This document shows positions 15,785-24,728 of a DNA stretch of 64,000 bases, piece after piece; position 1 is the first letter of the stretch, and each line of letters starts with the position of its first letter. The stretch comes from RGIG4097 sp964599875 (GTDB taxonomy: Bacteria; Bacillota; Clostridia; Christensenellales; CAG-917): NCBI GenBank assembly GCA_964599875.1, contig CAZRHE010000003.1, positions 48,729 through 112,728 of the forward strand. Reading direction: 5' to 3'. A program made the translations under genes and the position numbers. The notes beneath the pieces were generated by a model. The model was not told where the DNA came from, did not search any database, and saw nothing but the letters and a program-made list of their open reading frames with translations.

Positions 15785-16638
15785 AAACTGAAGAAAAAAA
15801 GCCGCTTATAGACGTGGCTAAAATAAAAGAAGAAATCAAAAACTTCCGTTTCGACAAAGAACATTTGTTGAAACTTTTGCCGTTTTTGCTCGAAATTTTG
15901 TTGCTTGCCGCAATAATCGTAGGCGATTTGCTCTCGAAAAAATATCTTATCCGCTTCCTTTGCGCCGAAAACGGCGAGGAGTGGTATATTTTCCGCGGGC
16001 TCACTTATTCTACGCACGAATATATGAGTTACACCGCGATAGAAGGCTTTTTAGATCTTGAATATTCCTTAAATACGGGAATGGGATTCGGGATGATGAA
16101 AGACGGCACGACCGCACTTATCATCGTTACGGCAATAGTTTTGGTTGCGTTACTTGGATATCTTACGGTATTTCATTCTGATAGCGAATGGCTCAGAATC
16201 CCCCTAATCATGATTGCAGGCGGTGGAATAGGAAACCTCGTAGACAGAATCGCAATCGGCGGAGTGCGCGACTTTTTCAAGTTTACTTTCGTAGACTTTG
16301 CCGTGTTTAACGTGGCGGATTCTTTTGTAACCGTCGGCGCGATATGGTTGATTATCTACCTGATAATCCAAATTTTCAAGCCGAATAAAAAGGCGGAAAA
16401 CGAGGAAGAAGAGTCGGAAGAGGACGAAATGGTCATCAAATTCGTCGTCCCCGGGCTTGACGACGAGGAAGAAGAATTTACCATAGTGCAAAACGAAGAA
16501 AACGGCGAAAAGGCGGAAGAAGTTAAACCGCCCGAAACGGACGACGCTGAAATCGAAAAGGCGAATTTTTCAATCGAAACGGAAGACAAACGGTCTTTCA
16601 CGATAGAAAGTGCGGACGATAAGGACGGCGAAGAATGA
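15781..16638 (+). CDS. lspA: Lipoprotein signal peptidase (LspA) with acidic C-terminal tail
   Basis: A 285-aa signal peptidase II, longer than the usual 150-170 aa. The four-helix core spans about residues 35-200 and contains the catalytic pair in GNLVDRIAIGGVRDFF and FAVFNVADSFVTVG. An extra N-terminal segment of about 35 residues and an 85-residue Glu/Asp-rich cytoplasmic tail account for the length; the tail is low complexity. It would process the lipoproteins seen in this window. It overlaps yggS and rluD by 4 nt each; lspA-rluD is a conserved Firmicute pair. Confidence 0.92.
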   Translation: MKTEEKKPLIDVAKIKEEIKNFRFDKEHLLKLLPFLLEILLLAAIIVGDLLSKKYLIRFLCAENGEEWYIFRGLTYSTHEYMSYTAIEGFLDLEYSLNTGMGFGMMKDGTTALIIVTAIVLVALLGYLTVFHSDSEWLRIPLIMIAGGGIGNLVDRIAIGGVRDFFKFTFVDFAVFNVADSFVTVGAIWLIIYLIIQIFKPNKKAENEEEESEEDEMVIKFVVPGLDDEEEEFTIVQNEENGEKAEEVKPPETDDAEIEKANFSIETEDKRSFTIESADDKDGEE

Positions 16639-17546
16639 AATTCGTCGCGTCCGAAACCATAAGACTTGATAATTTTTTGGCACGCGAGTGCGGAATTTCG
16701 CGTTCTAACGCAAAAAACGTAATAGAAAGCGACGGCGCAATCGTAAACGGAATTAAACGCGTAAAAAGCGGTTTTGAATTAAAATCGGGGGACGAGGTCG
16801 AATTCGTCCTTCCCGAGCCTAAAATTCTCGACGTAACGCCAAATTCGGATATAAAACTCGACGTCGTCTATCAGGACGACAGTTTTGCCGTTATAAACAA
16901 ACCGCAAGGAATGGTCGTTCATCCCGCAAGCAGTTATCACGGCAACGACACTCTTGTCAACGCTTTGCTTGCTGACCTTGACAATTTGAGTTCGATAAAC
17001 GGCGTAATTCGTCCCGGAATAGTGCATAGACTTGATAAGGATACGTCCGGGCTTATCGTCGTCGCAAAAACCGACGAGGCGCACAAAAGCCTTGCGGGGC
17101 AGATTGAAAGAAAAACCGCAAGACGTATATATTTTGGACTGTGCGACGGAAATTTCAAAGAGGATAGCGGCACCGTGGACGCGCCTATCGCAAGAAACAA
17201 ACGCGACAGAAAGAAAATGGCGATCGACGAAGACGGGCGCAGGGCGGTGACTCATTACAGAGTGCTTGAAAGATTCGGCAAATATACGCTTGTAAGATTC
17301 GAACTCGAAACCGGACGCACTCATCAAATTCGCGTGCACGCGTCTTCAATTCATCATCCGATAGTAGGGGATGCGGTGTACGGCGGCTCCACTGCATTAT
17401 ACAAAAACGGGCAACTTCTTCACGCAAAGGAACTAAGGTTGAAACACCCGAAAACGGGGGAAGAAATGGCCTTTGAGTGCGACTTGCCCGACTATTTTTC
17501 CTCCGTCCTTGAAAAACTCCGAAGAATGCAAAAAACCTCTGATTAG
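16635..17546 (+). CDS. rluD: 23S rRNA pseudouridine synthase RluD
   Basis: A 303-aa RluA/RluD-family enzyme. An N-terminal S4 domain (residues about 1-75, LDNFLARECGISRSNAKNVIESDGAI) is followed by the catalytic domain with GIVHRLDKDTSGL (catalytic Asp) and the RTHQIRVHA block. Likely targets are the helix 69 uridines of 23S rRNA. Last gene of the galactosidase-yggS-lspA-rluD unit; its stop lies within a terminator hairpin. Confidence 0.94.
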   Translation: MKFVASETIRLDNFLARECGISRSNAKNVIESDGAIVNGIKRVKSGFELKSGDEVEFVLPEPKILDVTPNSDIKLDVVYQDDSFAVINKPQGMVVHPASSYHGNDTLVNALLADLDNLSSINGVIRPGIVHRLDKDTSGLIVVAKTDEAHKSLAGQIERKTARRIYFGLCDGNFKEDSGTVDAPIARNKRDRKKMAIDEDGRRAVTHYRVLERFGKYTLVRFELETGRTHQIRVHASSIHHPIVGDAVYGGSTALYKNGQLLHAKELRLKHPKTGEEMAFECDLPDYFSSVLEKLRRMQKTSD

Positions 17547-17555
17547 AGGATTTTT
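17533..17555 (+). terminator. Terminator at the rluD stop codon
   Basis: CCTCT at 17536-17540, loop GATT, AGAGG at 17545-17549, then ATTTTT. The rluD stop codon is inside the hairpin. Confidence 0.7.
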
Positions 17556-17559
17556 GGTC

Positions 17560-17598
17560 AAAAGTATTCTAAAAAACGGCAAATTTTGAAATAGTTTT
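17560..17598. repeat. 39-nt palindromic element R3, copy 1
   Basis: Starts AAAAGTATTCTAAAAAACGG and ends GAAATAGTTTT. It shares length and sequence with elements at 23403-23441 and 40227-40265. Located just after rluD and just past the 3' end of rqcH on the other strand. Confidence 0.6.
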
Positions 17599-17605
17599 GC
17601 CATTT

Positions 17606-19321
17606 TTACTTTATTCGCAGTTCTTCGTGAGGGTTCGGCTCGGCGTGCGCCGTCCTATAATTTACGTATATTACTTGACCCGGGTGACCGTTAGGCTGAC
17701 GCTTGACGTTGCGCCTTTCAGTGTAGTCTACGTCAACCGCACTTTGTTCGCTTGACGCAGCGATTTCGGTTGCAACTTTCACGACGGAATCGGGGAGAGA
17801 TTTTCCCTCGGTGAACACGACGACGTGCGCTCCGTGCCCGTTTTTAATATGGAACCAAACGTCGCAAGACGATGCGATTTTGAAAGTGAGTTCGTCGTTT
17901 TGAAGATTGTTTCGTCCTTTATAAATCGTGAATCCCTCGCATTCGTAGCAGTATGGCGGTTCGGGCTTTTCTTTACGCACTTTGCCTTTTTGCGATTTTC
18001 GTTTGAGTACGCAAAGTCGTTCGAGTTCTTCTTCGATTGCGGACGACGACTGATCGTAGGGGAGCGTCGCGATTTCTTTTTCGATGGATATCACGTATTC
18101 GAGAAGTCGCTTATCTTCTTCGAGTTTTTTCTCCGTAAATTCCTTTTGGCGTTTGAGTTTATTATACTTTGTATAATAATATTTTGAATTTCCGGACGGA
18201 GTAAGCATCGGGTCGAGTTTGATTTCGACTTTTTCTCCCGAGTAGTAGTCCTCGCAAATCAGTATTTCGTCACCTTTTTGTATGCGATAAATGTTTGCGA
18301 CGACGAGTTCGCCTTTTATGCGATAGGATTCCATATCCTTGCACTCTTCCAGTCTCTCCATATCAGTCTTTATATTCTTTTCCACGCGCGCTTTCAAGTG
18401 CTTGACCGCAGTGGACAACGTTTTCAGCCTTGCTTTATTTCGTATTTCCGCATCCGTGCGCGAATATAGGGCGTCGAAAGCCTCGCTCATTGTGGGATAG
18501 AATTCCTTTTTGCCGTCGAGGATGGAGTAGTCGTAGGGATAAACCTCTTTTTCGCCTATGACGCAAGGTGAAAAGTAGGGTTGCGAGTTTATATTTCTTT
18601 GCTCGTCGACGATGCGGACGAGAGATTCTTTTTCTCCGTCCGAAAGTGGGGACGGGTGCTCTGCGGGAAGGTTTGCGCGCGATAGAATTTCTGATACGGT
18701 AACTCCCGAAAAACCCGAAATTTTGTCTATAACGAACTTGTGCAAATCACCGCCGTTGAAATCGTCGAAAACCGAATTGCAATCGGTTAGATAACTGATT
18801 TTCGCTTGTCCGACGGGTTCGTATTTTACACCTCTCAACACGACGTGATCGCGCGCAACGTCGAGGGGCAAGTGTTTAACGGCATCGAGAATTATCATAT
18901 TCGCGTCCGTGAAAACGATATTGCTGTATCTGTTCATTATTTCGATGAAGAGATAGTAGACGGCGTCGTCTTTCATTTCCGTCCTTGCGGTGAAGGATAT
19001 TTTGATGATTCTGTCCGAATTGTAAACCGAAACGCCCGTAATCGTTGAAACGGATAAGTGTTTGCGAAGAAGCATGCATAGAGCGGGAGCAGTGACGGGA
19101 TTGGGCTTTTTGCTCGTCGTGAGGTGAAGGCGCGGTGCGCCTGCGTTACAAGACGCGCAAAGACAGAGATTTTTCCCGTTTGCACGGAGATAAAACCTCA
19201 CTTCGTCCACGTCGGGCTGGACGATTTTGTCTATTCTTCCGCCGGATATCTCGCGATTTAATTCGTTTGCGAGGGCGGAAAGTGTCAAAAGGTCGCTTCC
19301 CATACGCACATTATACACCAA
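17606..19321 (-). CDS. rqcH: RqcH/NFACT ribosome quality control protein
   Basis: A 571-aa NEMF/Rqc2 homologue, formerly FbpA/YloA. In Bacillus RqcH binds stalled 50S subunits and recruits tRNA-Ala to add C-terminal alanine tails. Domains visible: NFACT-N (residues 1-200, LANELNREISGGRIDKIVQPD), a long coiled coil (about 290-430) and NFACT-R with CYECEGFTIYKGRNNLQNDEL and DVWFHIKNGHGAHVVV. The C-terminal AEPNPHEELRI is slightly short of the usual end. Convergent with rluD; GGCAAA and TTTGCC arms before a T-run on the minus strand act as terminator. Confidence 0.93.
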   Translation of the reverse strand: MVYNVRMGSDLLTLSALANELNREISGGRIDKIVQPDVDEVRFYLRANGKNLCLCASCNAGAPRLHLTTSKKPNPVTAPALCMLLRKHLSVSTITGVSVYNSDRIIKISFTARTEMKDDAVYYLFIEIMNRYSNIVFTDANMIILDAVKHLPLDVARDHVVLRGVKYEPVGQAKISYLTDCNSVFDDFNGGDLHKFVIDKISGFSGVTVSEILSRANLPAEHPSPLSDGEKESLVRIVDEQRNINSQPYFSPCVIGEKEVYPYDYSILDGKKEFYPTMSEAFDALYSRTDAEIRNKARLKTLSTAVKHLKARVEKNIKTDMERLEECKDMESYRIKGELVVANIYRIQKGDEILICEDYYSGEKVEIKLDPMLTPSGNSKYYYTKYNKLKRQKEFTEKKLEEDKRLLEYVISIEKEIATLPYDQSSSAIEEELERLCVLKRKSQKGKVRKEKPEPPYCYECEGFTIYKGRNNLQNDELTFKIASSCDVWFHIKNGHGAHVVVFTEGKSLPDSVVKVATEIAASSEQSAVDVDYTERRNVKRQPNGHPGQVIYVNYRTAHAEPNPHEELRIK

Positions 19322-19380
19322 ATATTCGTTTGCACAACATTAAGTTTTCTCTTTTTGCGCAATTTGCGATGAAATTTCTA

Positions 19381-19409
19381 TTGCAATTTGATTTTTAGTA
19401 TGTTATACT
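19381..19409 (+). promoter_or_regulatory. Promoter of tig-clpP-clpX
   Basis: TTGCAA at 19381-19386, 17-bp spacer, TATACT at 19404-19409, about 50 nt upstream of tig. Confidence 0.7.
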
Positions 19410-19458
19410 CTTTGATACTTATGAAATAATACGAGCGCATATGCGCTATGGAGGACAA

Positions 19459-20886
19459 ATGAGTTATACAGTTGAAAAACTTGAAAAGAGCCAAGTGAAA
19501 GTCGTCTTTGACGTAGACGCAACGACCTTTGACAACGCAGTCAAAGAAGCCTATCAAAAAACCAAACACAAATATCAGATTCAAGGCTTCAGAAAAGGTC
19601 ACGTTCCTCAGAAAGTTATCGAAGGAATTTACGGAAAAGAGGTATTTTATGAGGACGCAATGGATATCGTTATACCCGAGGCATACGGCGAAGCGCTCCA
19701 AAAAGAATCCGATCTCGACGTAGTCGCACAACCCGAACTTACCGCATTCGATTTCAAAGAAGACGGCGGCGCGACCTTCACTCTTATCTTGACCGTAAAA
19801 CCCGAAGTCGTTCTCGGACAATACAAAGGCTTGTCCATCGCGAAGAAAGTGGAAAAAGTCACCGCAAAACAAGTGGACGAAGCAGTGGAAGCGGAACGCA
19901 ATAAGCAAGCGCGTCTTGTGGACGTCGACGCAGCGGCGGAAAACGGCAATATCGTCGAAATGGACTTCACGGGTTACGTAGACGGAAAAGCATTCGACGG
20001 CGGCGCAGGCAAAGATTACGAACTCGAACTCGGCAGCGGTCAATTCATCCCCGGATTCGAAGAACAACTCGTCGGCGCGAAAGCAGGCGACCACGTGTCC
20101 GTCAAAGTGACCTTCCCCGAAGAATATCACGCGGAAGAACTCAGCGGCAAAGAAGCGACGTTCGAATGTGACGTTCACGCAGTCAAAGTGAAAGAAATCC
20201 CCGCCCTCGACGACGATTTCGCAAAAGACGTGTCCGAATACGACACTCTTGCAGAATATAAAGAGAGCGTCAAAAATAGACTTAAAGAAGAAGCGGAACA
20301 AAGTGCGGAAAGAGCGTACGAAGACGAACTCATTGAAACCATAGTCGCAAACGCAACCATCGAAATCCCCGAAGTCATGGTCGATAACGAAACCGAAGAC
20401 ATGGTTCAAGAATTCGAATATCGTCTTATGTACCAAGGCATCAAACTCGACGATTATCTCAAGTACGTAGGACTCACCGTCGAACAACTCAAAGGCGAAT
20501 ACAAAGAACAAGCGGAAAGAAGCGTCAAAATCCGCCTCGTCATGGAAAAAATCGTCAAGGTCGAAGACCTCCAATTCTCGGATAGCGAAATCGACGAAAA
20601 ACTCGCGAAAGCGGCGGAAGAATCCGGCAAGAGCCTCGAAGACTTCAAGAAGACTCTTCGCAAGGAACAAATAGACTATCTCGTCAATCAAATCCTTTCG
20701 GATAAACTTATGGCGACCTTGAAAGAAGCAAATCCCGCAGTCGCAAAAGCGGCGACCAAGAAACCTGCGGCGGCTCCCGTAGGCAAGGAAGGCGAGAAAG
20801 AAGAAAAAGCGGAAAAGAAAGCCCCCGCAAAAAAGACCGCAACCAAGAAAGCGGCAACCAAAAAAGTTGAAAAACCCGAAGAATAA
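19459..20886 (+). CDS. tig: Trigger factor with Ala/Lys-rich tail
   Basis: A 475-aa ribosome-bound chaperone and prolyl isomerase. The ribosome-binding signature is QGFRKGHVPQ near residue 40; the FKBP domain spans about 150-240 (GNIVEMDFTGYVDGKAF, FPEEYHAEELSGKEA); the helical C-domain follows to about 435. The last 40 residues are an Ala/Lys/Pro-rich tail (PAKKTATKKAATKKVEK) not part of canonical trigger factor. ATG 19459 is chosen over 19441 because GGAGG lies 4 nt upstream. First gene of tig-clpP-clpX. The S1 protein at 62 kb ends in a similar tail. Confidence 0.94.
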   Translation: MSYTVEKLEKSQVKVVFDVDATTFDNAVKEAYQKTKHKYQIQGFRKGHVPQKVIEGIYGKEVFYEDAMDIVIPEAYGEALQKESDLDVVAQPELTAFDFKEDGGATFTLILTVKPEVVLGQYKGLSIAKKVEKVTAKQVDEAVEAERNKQARLVDVDAAAENGNIVEMDFTGYVDGKAFDGGAGKDYELELGSGQFIPGFEEQLVGAKAGDHVSVKVTFPEEYHAEELSGKEATFECDVHAVKVKEIPALDDDFAKDVSEYDTLAEYKESVKNRLKEEAEQSAERAYEDELIETIVANATIEIPEVMVDNETEDMVQEFEYRLMYQGIKLDDYLKYVGLTVEQLKGEYKEQAERSVKIRLVMEKIVKVEDLQFSDSEIDEKLAKAAEESGKSLEDFKKTLRKEQIDYLVNQILSDKLMATLKEANPAVAKAATKKPAAAPVGKEGEKEEKAEKKAPAKKTATKKAATKKVEKPEE

Positions 20887-20912
20887 TCTTCGGTAGGAAG
20901 GAGAATAAAACA

Positions 20913-21497
20913 ATGATTAACATTCCGTATGTCATCGAAAGAACAAGTCAGGGCGAACGCTCGTACGACCTCTATTCAAGACTTCTTGACGACAGAATCA
21001 TTTTCCTTACGGGAGAAATCGACGATGCGACGGCAAATTCCGTCGTCGCACAACTCCTTTTCCTCGAGGGAAAAGACAGCGCAAAAGACATAAGTCTTTA
21101 TATCAACAGCCCGGGCGGCTCCGTGTCCGCAGGTATGGCGATTTACGACACTATGAACTATATCAAGTGCGACGTTTCCACCATCTGCATCGGACTTGCG
21201 GCGTCTATGGGCGCGTTCTTGCTGTCCTCCGGAACCAAAGGCAAGAGATATTCTTTGCCCAACTCCAAAATCATGATACACCAACCTCTCGGCGGCGTAC
21301 AAGGACAAGCAAGCGAAATAGCAATCGTGGCGGAAGAAATCCTCAAAACCAAGAAAAAACTCAATAGGATTCTTGCCGAAAATTCCGGTCAACCCCTCGA
21401 AAAGGTTGAAATCGATACGGATAGGGACTACTACATGACCGCGGAAGAAGCGGAACAGTACGGACTTATCGATAAGATTTTCGTGCACCGTCAATAA
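20913..21497 (+). CDS. clpP: ATP-dependent Clp protease proteolytic subunit
   Basis: A 194-aa serine peptidase that assembles into a 14-mer chamber served by ClpX. The catalytic serine lies in GLAASMGAF, the histidine in MIHQPLGG and the aspartate in the DRDYYMTAEEA region. YINSPGGSVSAGMAIYDTM is fully conserved. Strong AAGGAG upstream; clpX begins 16 nt downstream. Confidence 0.97.
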   Translation: MINIPYVIERTSQGERSYDLYSRLLDDRIIFLTGEIDDATANSVVAQLLFLEGKDSAKDISLYINSPGGSVSAGMAIYDTMNYIKCDVSTICIGLAASMGAFLLSSGTKGKRYSLPNSKIMIHQPLGGVQGQASEIAIVAEEILKTKKKLNRILAENSGQPLEKVEIDTDRDYYMTAEEAEQYGLIDKIFVHRQ

Positions 21498-21513
21498 TTT
21501 CCAACGGAGTAAT

Positions 21514-22743
21514 ATGGAATATAAAAAAATTGAACGTTGCAGTTTCTGCAAAAAAGGCAGCGATGAAGTCGATTTGATTAACGCTCCCGACGGATTGCAT
21601 ATTTGCAACGAATGTATCGACAAATGCGTTTACCTCCTTGAAAAGAAGAGAGGCAAAAGCGAGTCGGAGATTTCGTTGTACACTCCTAAACAAATTAAGG
21701 AGAAACTCGACGAGTATATCGTCGGACAGGAATCCGCCAAAAAGGTGCTTTCGGTCGCAGTCTACAATCACTACAAGCGCGTCAATCAGGCAAGAAAAAG
21801 AAACGCGGACGGCGTCGTGCTCGAAAAGAGCAATGTCCTTATGCTCGGGCCTACCGGATCGGGCAAGACTTTGCTTGCCAAAACTCTCGCGCAAATTCTC
21901 AACGTGCCTTTTGCCGTTGCGGACGCTACCACTTTGACCGAAGCGGGCTACGTAGGCGAAGACGTCGAGAATATTTTGCTGAAACTCATCCAAGCCGCGG
22001 GCGAAGACATCAAAAAAGCCGAAGTCGGGATTATTTATATCGATGAAATCGATAAAATCGCGCGCAAAGGCGAAAACGTGTCCATAACTCGCGACGTCAG
22101 CGGTGAGGGCGTGCAACAAGCACTCCTCAAAATCATCGAAGGAACGGTCGCAAACGTTCCTCCTCAAGGCGGAAGAAAGCATCCCAACCAAGAGTGTTAT
22201 CAAATCGATACGACGAATATATTGTTTATCTGTGGCGGAGCGTTTGTAGATATTGACAAAATAGTCGATCAACGCAAAGACAGTTCTAAACTCGGATTCG
22301 GCAGCGTTGTCAAAGGAACTCTCGATTATCGCTATGACGAACTTATCGAGTCCTTGCAACCCGCAGACCTCATTAAATACGGTTTGATACCCGAATTCGT
22401 GGGCAGAGTACCTATCGTCGTCGGTCTTAACGCGCTCGACGAAGACGCTCTCGTGAAAATTTTGTCCGAACCTAAAAACGCACTCACGAAACAATATAAG
22501 ACTCAATTCAAACTCGACGACGTCGATTTGGAATTTGAAGAATCCGCGCTCAAAGCAATTGCGAATAAAGCGATTCAATTGAATACGGGCGCAAGAGGTT
22601 TGAGATCGATTCTCGAAGGCATTTTGCTTGACCTTATGTACGATATTCCGTCGGATAAGACCATAACGAAAGTCGTCGTCGGCGAGAAGTGCATAACCGA
22701 AAAGGAAAAACCTTTGGTTATCAAAAAAGAAGCAATCGCATAA
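21514..22743 (+). CDS. clpX: Clp protease ATP-binding subunit ClpX
   Basis: A 409-aa AAA+ unfoldase. The N-terminal C4 zinc finger is CSFCKKG...CNECIDKC, the Walker A GPTGSGKTLLAKTLA near residue 115, Walker B IIYIDEIDKIA, and the pore and sensor motifs are intact, with an RGLRSILE sensor II. It delivers tagged proteins to ClpP. A strong terminator follows. Confidence 0.97.
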   Translation: MEYKKIERCSFCKKGSDEVDLINAPDGLHICNECIDKCVYLLEKKRGKSESEISLYTPKQIKEKLDEYIVGQESAKKVLSVAVYNHYKRVNQARKRNADGVVLEKSNVLMLGPTGSGKTLLAKTLAQILNVPFAVADATTLTEAGYVGEDVENILLKLIQAAGEDIKKAEVGIIYIDEIDKIARKGENVSITRDVSGEGVQQALLKIIEGTVANVPPQGGRKHPNQECYQIDTTNILFICGGAFVDIDKIVDQRKDSSKLGFGSVVKGTLDYRYDELIESLQPADLIKYGLIPEFVGRVPIVVGLNALDEDALVKILSEPKNALTKQYKTQFKLDDVDLEFEESALKAIANKAIQLNTGARGLRSILEGILLDLMYDIPSDKTITKVVVGEKCITEKEKPLVIKKEAIA

Positions 22744-22751
22744 CAGTCAAA

Positions 22752-22780
22752 AAAAATAGCGCATCTAATGCGCTATTTTT
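22752..22780 (+). terminator. Terminator after clpX
   Basis: AAAAATAGCGCAT at 22752-22764, loop CTA, ATGCGCTATTTTT at 22768-22780. Near-perfect stem; A- and T-runs on both sides make it potentially bidirectional. Confidence 0.92.
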
Positions 22781-22819
22781 ATGCACGGCGGATAAAAGGC
22801 TAACGCCGAAGGAGAGAAA

Positions 22820-23404
22820 ATGATAATCAAAAACGCAAAATTCGTGACGTCCGTCGCAAACTCAAACGCGTTGTACGATACGGGTGCGCCCGAAATCGCA
22901 ATTGCGGGGAAGTCTAACGTCGGAAAATCGTCGTTTATAAATTTTATATGTAACAACGGAAAACTCGCGCGCACGTCCGGGGACCCCGGTCGCACGAGAT
23001 TGCTAAATTACTTCGAGATAAACGGCGGAGAGTTTTATTTCGTGGATTTGCCCGGATACGGATATGCAAAAGTTGCGAAGACCGAAAAAGAGAAATGGGG
23101 AGATATGATTGAAGGATATCTTCAAAAGAGCGAGCGACTCAAAAACGTTTTCGTTCTTCTCGATTGCAGACACGAGCCTACGGACGACGATAAGATGCTT
23201 GTGAATTTCTTGTTTCACTTCAACATTCCGTTTACGCTGATTGCGACGAAAGCGGATAAACTCAGCCGTCAGCAACAGATGAAAAGTAGGCAAATGATTG
23301 CCTCTGCAATGGGTGTGGGTGCGGATAATATCTACTTCACGTCCTCTCTTGCAAAGAGCGGAAAAGAAGCGATTTTTGAGAGGATAGGGCAGGTTTTGGG
23401 TTAA
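22820..23404 (+). CDS. engB: Ribosome biogenesis GTPase EngB (YsxC/YihA)
   Basis: A 194-aa TRAFAC GTPase needed for 50S assembly. G1 is GKSNVGKSSF, G2/G3 include GDPGRTRLLNYF and FVDLPGYGYAKV, G4 TKADKL. SD AAGGAG. It follows clpX as in Firmicutes, but the lon gene usual between them in Bacillus is missing. A 39-nt R3 element starts at its stop codon. Confidence 0.95.
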   Translation: MIIKNAKFVTSVANSNALYDTGAPEIAIAGKSNVGKSSFINFICNNGKLARTSGDPGRTRLLNYFEINGGEFYFVDLPGYGYAKVAKTEKEKWGDMIEGYLQKSERLKNVFVLLDCRHEPTDDDKMLVNFLFHFNIPFTLIATKADKLSRQQQMKSRQMIASAMGVGADNIYFTSSLAKSGKEAIFERIGQVLG

Positions 23405-23441
23405 AAGTATTCTAAAAACATCGATTTTTAAGAATACTTTT
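23403..23441. repeat. 39-nt palindromic element R3, copy 2
   Basis: The most symmetrical copy: AAAAGTATTCT at 23403-23413 and its exact complement AGAATACTTTT at 23431-23441, giving an 11-bp stem, with an AT-rich inner part that can extend it. It overlaps the engB stop codon. Confidence 0.7.
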
Positions 23442-23706
23442 CGGATTTTGTTATTATAATCATAAGTTTATTAAAAAAAAACAACGCACGCGTATATGCG
23501 TGCGTTATTTCATATTTCGCTTTTATTGCAGTACCATATTATGATTTCATTATTAACAATATCGACTTTCATTGCGGTCAATATACGCGACGTCGCGTTT
23601 GCGAATTTGTGGGCAGAGTTTTGAGCAATAGTTATAATGAAACGGTTACGACTATTCTTCGGTTGAGTTTTTTACTTTGGTTACGCGGGATTGTGAGATT
23701 GTGGGG
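23405..23706. other. Intergenic region between engB and the phosphoesterase
   Basis: No gene seen. It holds R3 copy 2 and a hairpin AACGCACGC (23483-23491), loop GTATAT, GCGTGCGTT (23498-23506), flanked by an A-run and T's, likely a bidirectional terminator. I see nothing in the remaining 200 nt. Confidence 0.6.
23473..23510. terminator. Bidirectional terminator-like hairpin
   Basis: Nine-base-pair stem AACGCACGC/GCGTGCGTT with a nine-A run before it and ATTTC after it. The upstream A-run makes it strongest on the minus strand, after the phosphoesterase. Confidence 0.65.
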
Positions 23707-24420
23707 TTATTCGTCTTCTTCGTCGGGAACTTCGGTTACAAGGACGAGGCGGTTGCCTATGAGGTCGCAAGAGGTCAAAAGATAGGGGATATCGTTTTTG
23801 ACAACGCAGGGATTGACTCTCGCGTTTTTGCCGTGCAAATGACCGTAGGTGACGGCGTTTACGCCGTGTTTTTCTAAAGTTGCGGTCACTTCTGTATCAG
23901 AGTATTTTGCGTCGAAAGGGGGATAGTGCAAAAGTGCGACGACCGTGTCGCCTTCTTTGCGCGCTTTATCCATTGCGCCTAACGATAGTTCAAGACGGAT
24001 AAGTTCTCTTTCGTATATCTTTTTGTCTTCCGCACTCGAATCGTCGGTGGGGAGATTCCAACCCCTTGAGCCCGCGACCAAAAGATTGCCTATGCGGATA
24101 CAGTTATTCTGTAAGAATAAAAAGTCGGGAAACGCTTTTTGCATTTTGGAAAGAGTGTCCCAATAGTAGTCGTGATTTCCGCGAAGTACGACTTTTTTCC
24201 CGGGGAGTGCGGATATAAGTGCGTAGTCGGGGGCGGCTTCGGCGATTGAAATTCCCCATGACAAATCGCCGCCGAGCAAAACAACGTCGTTTTCGGTGAC
24301 TTTTTCCTGCCAATCCGCACAGATTTTTTCAAAATAATCGCTCCAACCCTCACCGAATATATCCATGGGCTTTTCCACGACGGTTGAGAGGTGTAAGTCA
24401 CTTATCGCAAAAACTTTCAT
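23707..24420 (-). CDS. Calcineurin-like metallophosphoesterase
   Basis: A 237-aa phosphoesterase. Dimetal-site motifs in order: ISDLHLS at residue 5, GGDLSWG near 50, LRGNHDYYW near 80, and YGHLHGKNA near 190. The substrate is unknown; the family includes predicted phosphohydrolases of Clostridia. The start codon lies 6 nt after a TATAAT box with no Shine-Dalgarno. Last residues are acidic (VPDEEDE). Confidence 0.9.
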   Translation of the reverse strand: MKVFAISDLHLSTVVEKPMDIFGEGWSDYFEKICADWQEKVTENDVVLLGGDLSWGISIAEAAPDYALISALPGKKVVLRGNHDYYWDTLSKMQKAFPDFLFLQNNCIRIGNLLVAGSRGWNLPTDDSSAEDKKIYERELIRLELSLGAMDKARKEGDTVVALLHYPPFDAKYSDTEVTATLEKHGVNAVTYGHLHGKNARVNPCVVKNDIPYLLTSCDLIGNRLVLVTEVPDEEDE

Positions 24421-24426
24421 ATCACT

Positions 24427-24455
24427 ATTATAGCATATAAATTTATATATTGCAA
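24427..24455 (-). promoter_or_regulatory. Promoter of the phosphoesterase (leaderless)
   Basis: Read on the minus strand: TTGCAA, 17-bp spacer, TATAAT, then six bases (AGTGAT) and the ATG at 24420. Transcription would start at or next to the start codon. Confidence 0.75.
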
Positions 24456-24662
24456 AAGAGTTTTAATCGATTGTGCGTTTTGGTTGTACGCACTCGATTT
24501 TACGTGCTTTTGTCCTTTGCGTTTTACGTTGCGTTTGACGATTGTATAAACTCGATTTGAGTTTTGCGTCTTATTATATGCTTTTAAGGTACAAGTTTTT
24601 ATTGTGGATATTTCGTTTATACGGCTGGCTTAAAAGAGGTCGGATTATGTGATAAACAAGAT
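24456..24662. other. Intergenic region, nothing recognised
   Basis: About 200 nt of T-rich sequence with repeated TGCGTTT and TACG-type words but no ORF, promoter or hairpin I can defend. Confidence 0.4.
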
Positions 24663-24689
24663 AAAAGCCTCGTATGTGACGAGGCTTTT
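24663..24689. terminator. Terminator of the coat-like gene (bidirectional)
   Basis: AAAAGCCTCGT at 24663-24673, loop ATGTG, ACGAGGCTTTT at 24679-24689. It is 40 nt past the stop of the minus-strand gene. Confidence 0.9.
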
Positions 24690-24728
24690 AGTGGCGTTAG
24701 AATGTCGAAAACCGTCGAAAATCCGCGA

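Noticed and set aside
19378..20913. 511-aa minus-strand ORF opposite trigger factor
   Set aside because: It mirrors tig exactly, is Phe-rich with no motif and has no ribosome-binding site; it results from biased codon use on the real strand.
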